A DNA stretch of 25,418 nucleotides from Candidatus Omnitrophota bacterium (GTDB lineage: Bacteria; Omnitrophota; Koll11; Duberdicusellales; 4484-171): contig JAUYCY010000103.1 of the NCBI GenBank assembly GCA_030692055.1, positions 1 to 25,418 on the forward strand, written 5' to 3'. The first letter of the stretch is position 1. Each line of letters opens with the position of its first letter. The notes under the pieces were generated by a model. It ran no database searches. It was not told the DNA's origin and saw only the letters and a list, made by a program, of their open reading frames with translations. Of the stretch, positions 23,502 through 25,418 are shown piece by piece. A program made the translations under genes and the position numbers.

Positions 23502-23540
23502 AATGAGAAATTATACCATCCCTTATATAAAAATCAACCC

Positions 23541-23753
23541 ATTCGACTTTGCTCAGGGTTGCGGTTCGATTGCACTCACCGTCCTGAGCATGTCGAAGGA
23601 ATACTGAGTGGAATCGAAGCATCAAAACTAAATAATAATAATTGATTACAATAATTAAGTATAGATTGCGCCGATTATGAAGCCTTCCCTAACTCCTCGG
23701 GCTAAAGCCCGAGGTTTCGGCATGGCGAATACTGAGCGGCGTTTTTGGCGCCG
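23541..23753. repeat. Cluster of inverted repeats between pgi and the amidase gene
   Basis: TTCGACTTTGCTCAGG (23542-23557) pairs with CCTGAGCATGTCGAA (23583-23597); TTCGATTGCACTCA (23565-23578) pairs with TGAGTGGAATCGAA (23605-23618) at 13 of 14, so the two stems interleave. Then come a perfect CCTCGGGCT-AA-AGCCCGAGG hairpin (23695-23714) and GCGGCG-TTTTTGG-CGCCGC (about 23736-23754). There is no gene in 23502-23788. Confidence 0.75.
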
Positions 23754-23788
23754 CGAATGTATAAATACTATAAATCTGTGTAATCAGT

Positions 23789-25222
23789 TTACCTGGAAAG
23801 CGTAAATAGAATAGATTTATTTTTTAAGGTAAGGTAAGTAGCTTTGCCGATAAGCTTAAGAGTTTCGACATTTTTCTTAAGAGTTGTGGCAGGGATAGAA
23901 GCAAGATCGGTGATATAAGAACGAGAAAGCAACAAAACATAAAATGTATTCTTATCCCCAAATGCTGCTTGATAAGAGTGGTGATTCCAATCGCTTCCGA
24001 CAAAAACAAAAATAATTTTTTCCTTAAAATTTTCGTGAAATATTTTATATACCTTATCAATGTTTTTTCTGTCGGCATGAAAATAAAGAACAACCTCAAT
24101 AAATTTATGAGTTGCCGTAACTTTCTTTTTTGCCTCTTCAATGATCTGCCTTAAAGGCCAAGAGCAAATATCATTACTTTTATCTTGCGCGAGTTTACGC
24201 ATTTCTTCCTTGTATTTTTCCACAAATTCTTGGTCAACAAAATTTATTCTTTTCAAAGCAGAGTAAAAAGCAATAAATATCTGGAAAAAATACATCTGGG
24301 ACATGAGAGAAGCTACAGGATCACTAATTTCTAATTTAAGCTCCAAAGGTAAAAATAGATTATTCTGCTTTTTGGCTGAACATATTGTCTTAACGGTTAA
24401 GTTTTGGCTCTTGGAACCCAAAGATTCCTGAAAAAGCTGAACAACCCAAGAAGAAAGGCGCTCGCTGAACCTCCCGGTCACGGTAGGAGAAAAATATGCG
24501 CGTTCAGTATCTTTATACTTTTCAACAAAAGAATACGCCTGCCTTCTAATAGCTTCTTGAGAAGAAACATAGCTGGTATAAACATTTTCTAATGCTTTAA
24601 AATTTTTATTTAAAAGTATAAATAAAGGAAGAAAAAATATGTTGGTATTAGGGGAAGAGAACCTACCACCAATATCGGATTCTCTGTTAAACTGTATAGG
24701 TAACCTCGCAATGCCTTTCCAACCCAATGAATCAAGTTTATCAAATGCCGCAGGATCGCTAAGCCACAGAAAGTGCTGTTGCCAATTTTTTGTAAATAAT
24801 TCTTTTAAGGTGTGGGAAAGAAGTTGAGTTTCCTGCGTAGTCGCGGATTTAGATATAGAAATAACTAAAGTTTTATCTATATCTTTTATTTTTCCTAAAA
24901 TCTCTTTAACGGCTAGGGGATCAAGACTATCTAGCGTATGCAGGGAATGTTTCTTAAATAAAGAAAATAATGTCTTTATGCCATTTATAGAGCCCCCCAT
25001 GCCCACAAATATAAAGTTCTCTTTTCCCTCCAAAATAGGCAGGGCCGTGTTCAGTGCTTTTTTTATTTCGGCATAAGGGGCAATTTCTACCCATCCTAAT
25101 CTTTTCTTTTCCTTATCAAAACCAACTTCTCTATAGGGATTATCTAAGGGTAAATCTTTTTTAGATTTTCCTACTGCCCCAAGAAGATACTGTTCTAGTT
25201 TGCTGTTATATTTTTGTTCCAT
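23789..25222 (-). CDS. pgi: Glucose-6-phosphate isomerase, divergent
   Basis: 477 residues with the SIS-fold layout of PGI: GMGGSINGIKTL (74-85), ISISKSATTQET (121-132), RESDIGGRFSS (180-190), QLFQESLGSKSQN (262-274, Glu266 as candidate catalytic base) and SDWNHHSYQAAFG late in the chain. Interconverts glucose-6-phosphate and fructose-6-phosphate. Divergent points: SKSATT replaces the usual SKSGTT in the phosphate-binding loop, and the C-terminal catalytic lysine region is not obvious. Shorter than E. coli PGI (549). PGI-like domains fused to transaldolase look similar, but no transaldolase domain is present. No strong ribosome-binding site is visible before the ATG. Confidence 0.8.
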   Translation of the reverse strand: MEQKYNSKLEQYLLGAVGKSKKDLPLDNPYREVGFDKEKKRLGWVEIAPYAEIKKALNTALPILEGKENFIFVGMGGSINGIKTLFSLFKKHSLHTLDSLDPLAVKEILGKIKDIDKTLVISISKSATTQETQLLSHTLKELFTKNWQQHFLWLSDPAAFDKLDSLGWKGIARLPIQFNRESDIGGRFSSPNTNIFFLPLFILLNKNFKALENVYTSYVSSQEAIRRQAYSFVEKYKDTERAYFSPTVTGRFSERLSSWVVQLFQESLGSKSQNLTVKTICSAKKQNNLFLPLELKLEISDPVASLMSQMYFFQIFIAFYSALKRINFVDQEFVEKYKEEMRKLAQDKSNDICSWPLRQIIEEAKKKVTATHKFIEVVLYFHADRKNIDKVYKIFHENFKEKIIFVFVGSDWNHHSYQAAFGDKNTFYVLLLSRSYITDLASIPATTLKKNVETLKLIGKATYLTLKNKSILFTLSR

Positions 25223-25305
25223 AAATTATATCTATTATCCATAAGCAGCAAAAAAAATCAACCCCCTTGACGCAACTGGTAACGCAAGCAAAAGTGTGTA
25301 AGTCC

Positions 25306-25418
25306 TCATAGTGTATCAGCCCCTAGTTGATTAAACTTCTTACAAGGGTGTTCCTTCCAGTGTTTGTTTAAATGGTTGAAAATAGCAAAGATTATCCTGT
25401 CACAACTTGCGGCATTAC
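25306..25418 (-). CDS. Partial ORF at right edge, unidentified
   Basis: The frame is open from the right edge for 36 codons and ends NKHWKEHPCKKFNQLGADTL before a TGA. No family recognised. It could be the C-terminus of a gene beginning outside the window, possibly a transposase tail, but this is a guess; coding status is uncertain. Confidence 0.3.
   Translation of the reverse strand, partial: NAASCDRIIFAIFNHLNKHWKEHPCKKFNQLGADTL

Noticed and set aside
24404..24827. Plus-strand ORFs within pgi
   Set aside because: Antisense shadows of a full-length coding frame with recognisable PGI motifs.

Overview
The window is most likely a chromosomal piece of an uncultivated Gram-negative bacterium, probably Candidatus Omnitrophota (OP3) or a relative. 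Three points suggest this: the secreted proteins begin with the TESITITTYYPAPFGVY motif that I associate with Omnitrophota; the base composition is AT-rich with low-complexity Lys/Ile-rich proteins; and hldD implies a heptose-containing lipopolysaccharide. Placement is inference; the 16S gene here would settle it. Every gene I can support lies on the minus strand, so the region is read right to left.

Layout in + coordinates: (1) 1-600, remains of REP-associated tyrosine transposase (RAYT) genes with triplicated flanking repeats. (2) 613-4072, two paralogous secreted, modular surface/fibre-like proteins, with a PPC/DUF296 gene, its partner and a tiny secreted-peptide ORF between them. (3) 4688-12118, a complete rRNA operon in the order (minus strand) promoter, leader with boxA, 16S, tRNA-Ile(GAU), tRNA-Ala(UGC), boxA, 23S, 5S. 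The 23S gene is split by two group I introns, each encoding a single-motif LAGLIDADG homing endonuclease. (4) 12180-16170, cysE-hldD, a tiny basic ORF with a near-consensus promoter, a HEPN-like gene, rdgB and rph. (5) 16351-17512, a small secreted protein and a third surface-protein paralogue. (6) 17654-21552, queD-queC-queE (preQ0 synthesis) leading into a two-gene class I fumarase whose alpha and beta subunit genes are separated by efp. (7) 21680-25222, murI overlapping a lipoprotein amidase, and a divergent pgi.

The strongest observations concern the introns. The P1 helices can be drawn for both, each with the expected U-G wobble at the 5' splice site. They place the insertions after 23S U1923 (the I-CeuI site) and after U2604, two nucleotides past A2602 of the peptidyl-transferase centre. 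In both introns the endonuclease ORF reads through the ribozyme core: the same core sequence is translated as ADNQQ in both proteins, and one ORF uses the conserved 3' P7 sequence for its stop codon.

The intergenic DNA is full of short inverted repeats in several families (CCGCC/GGCGGATCCGCC, CACAGAT arrays, GGTTGCG...CGCAACC, TTCGAC...GTCGAA, GGTCTGACCCC). One of them sits inside the 3' peripheral region of an intron, and one is nested inside another.
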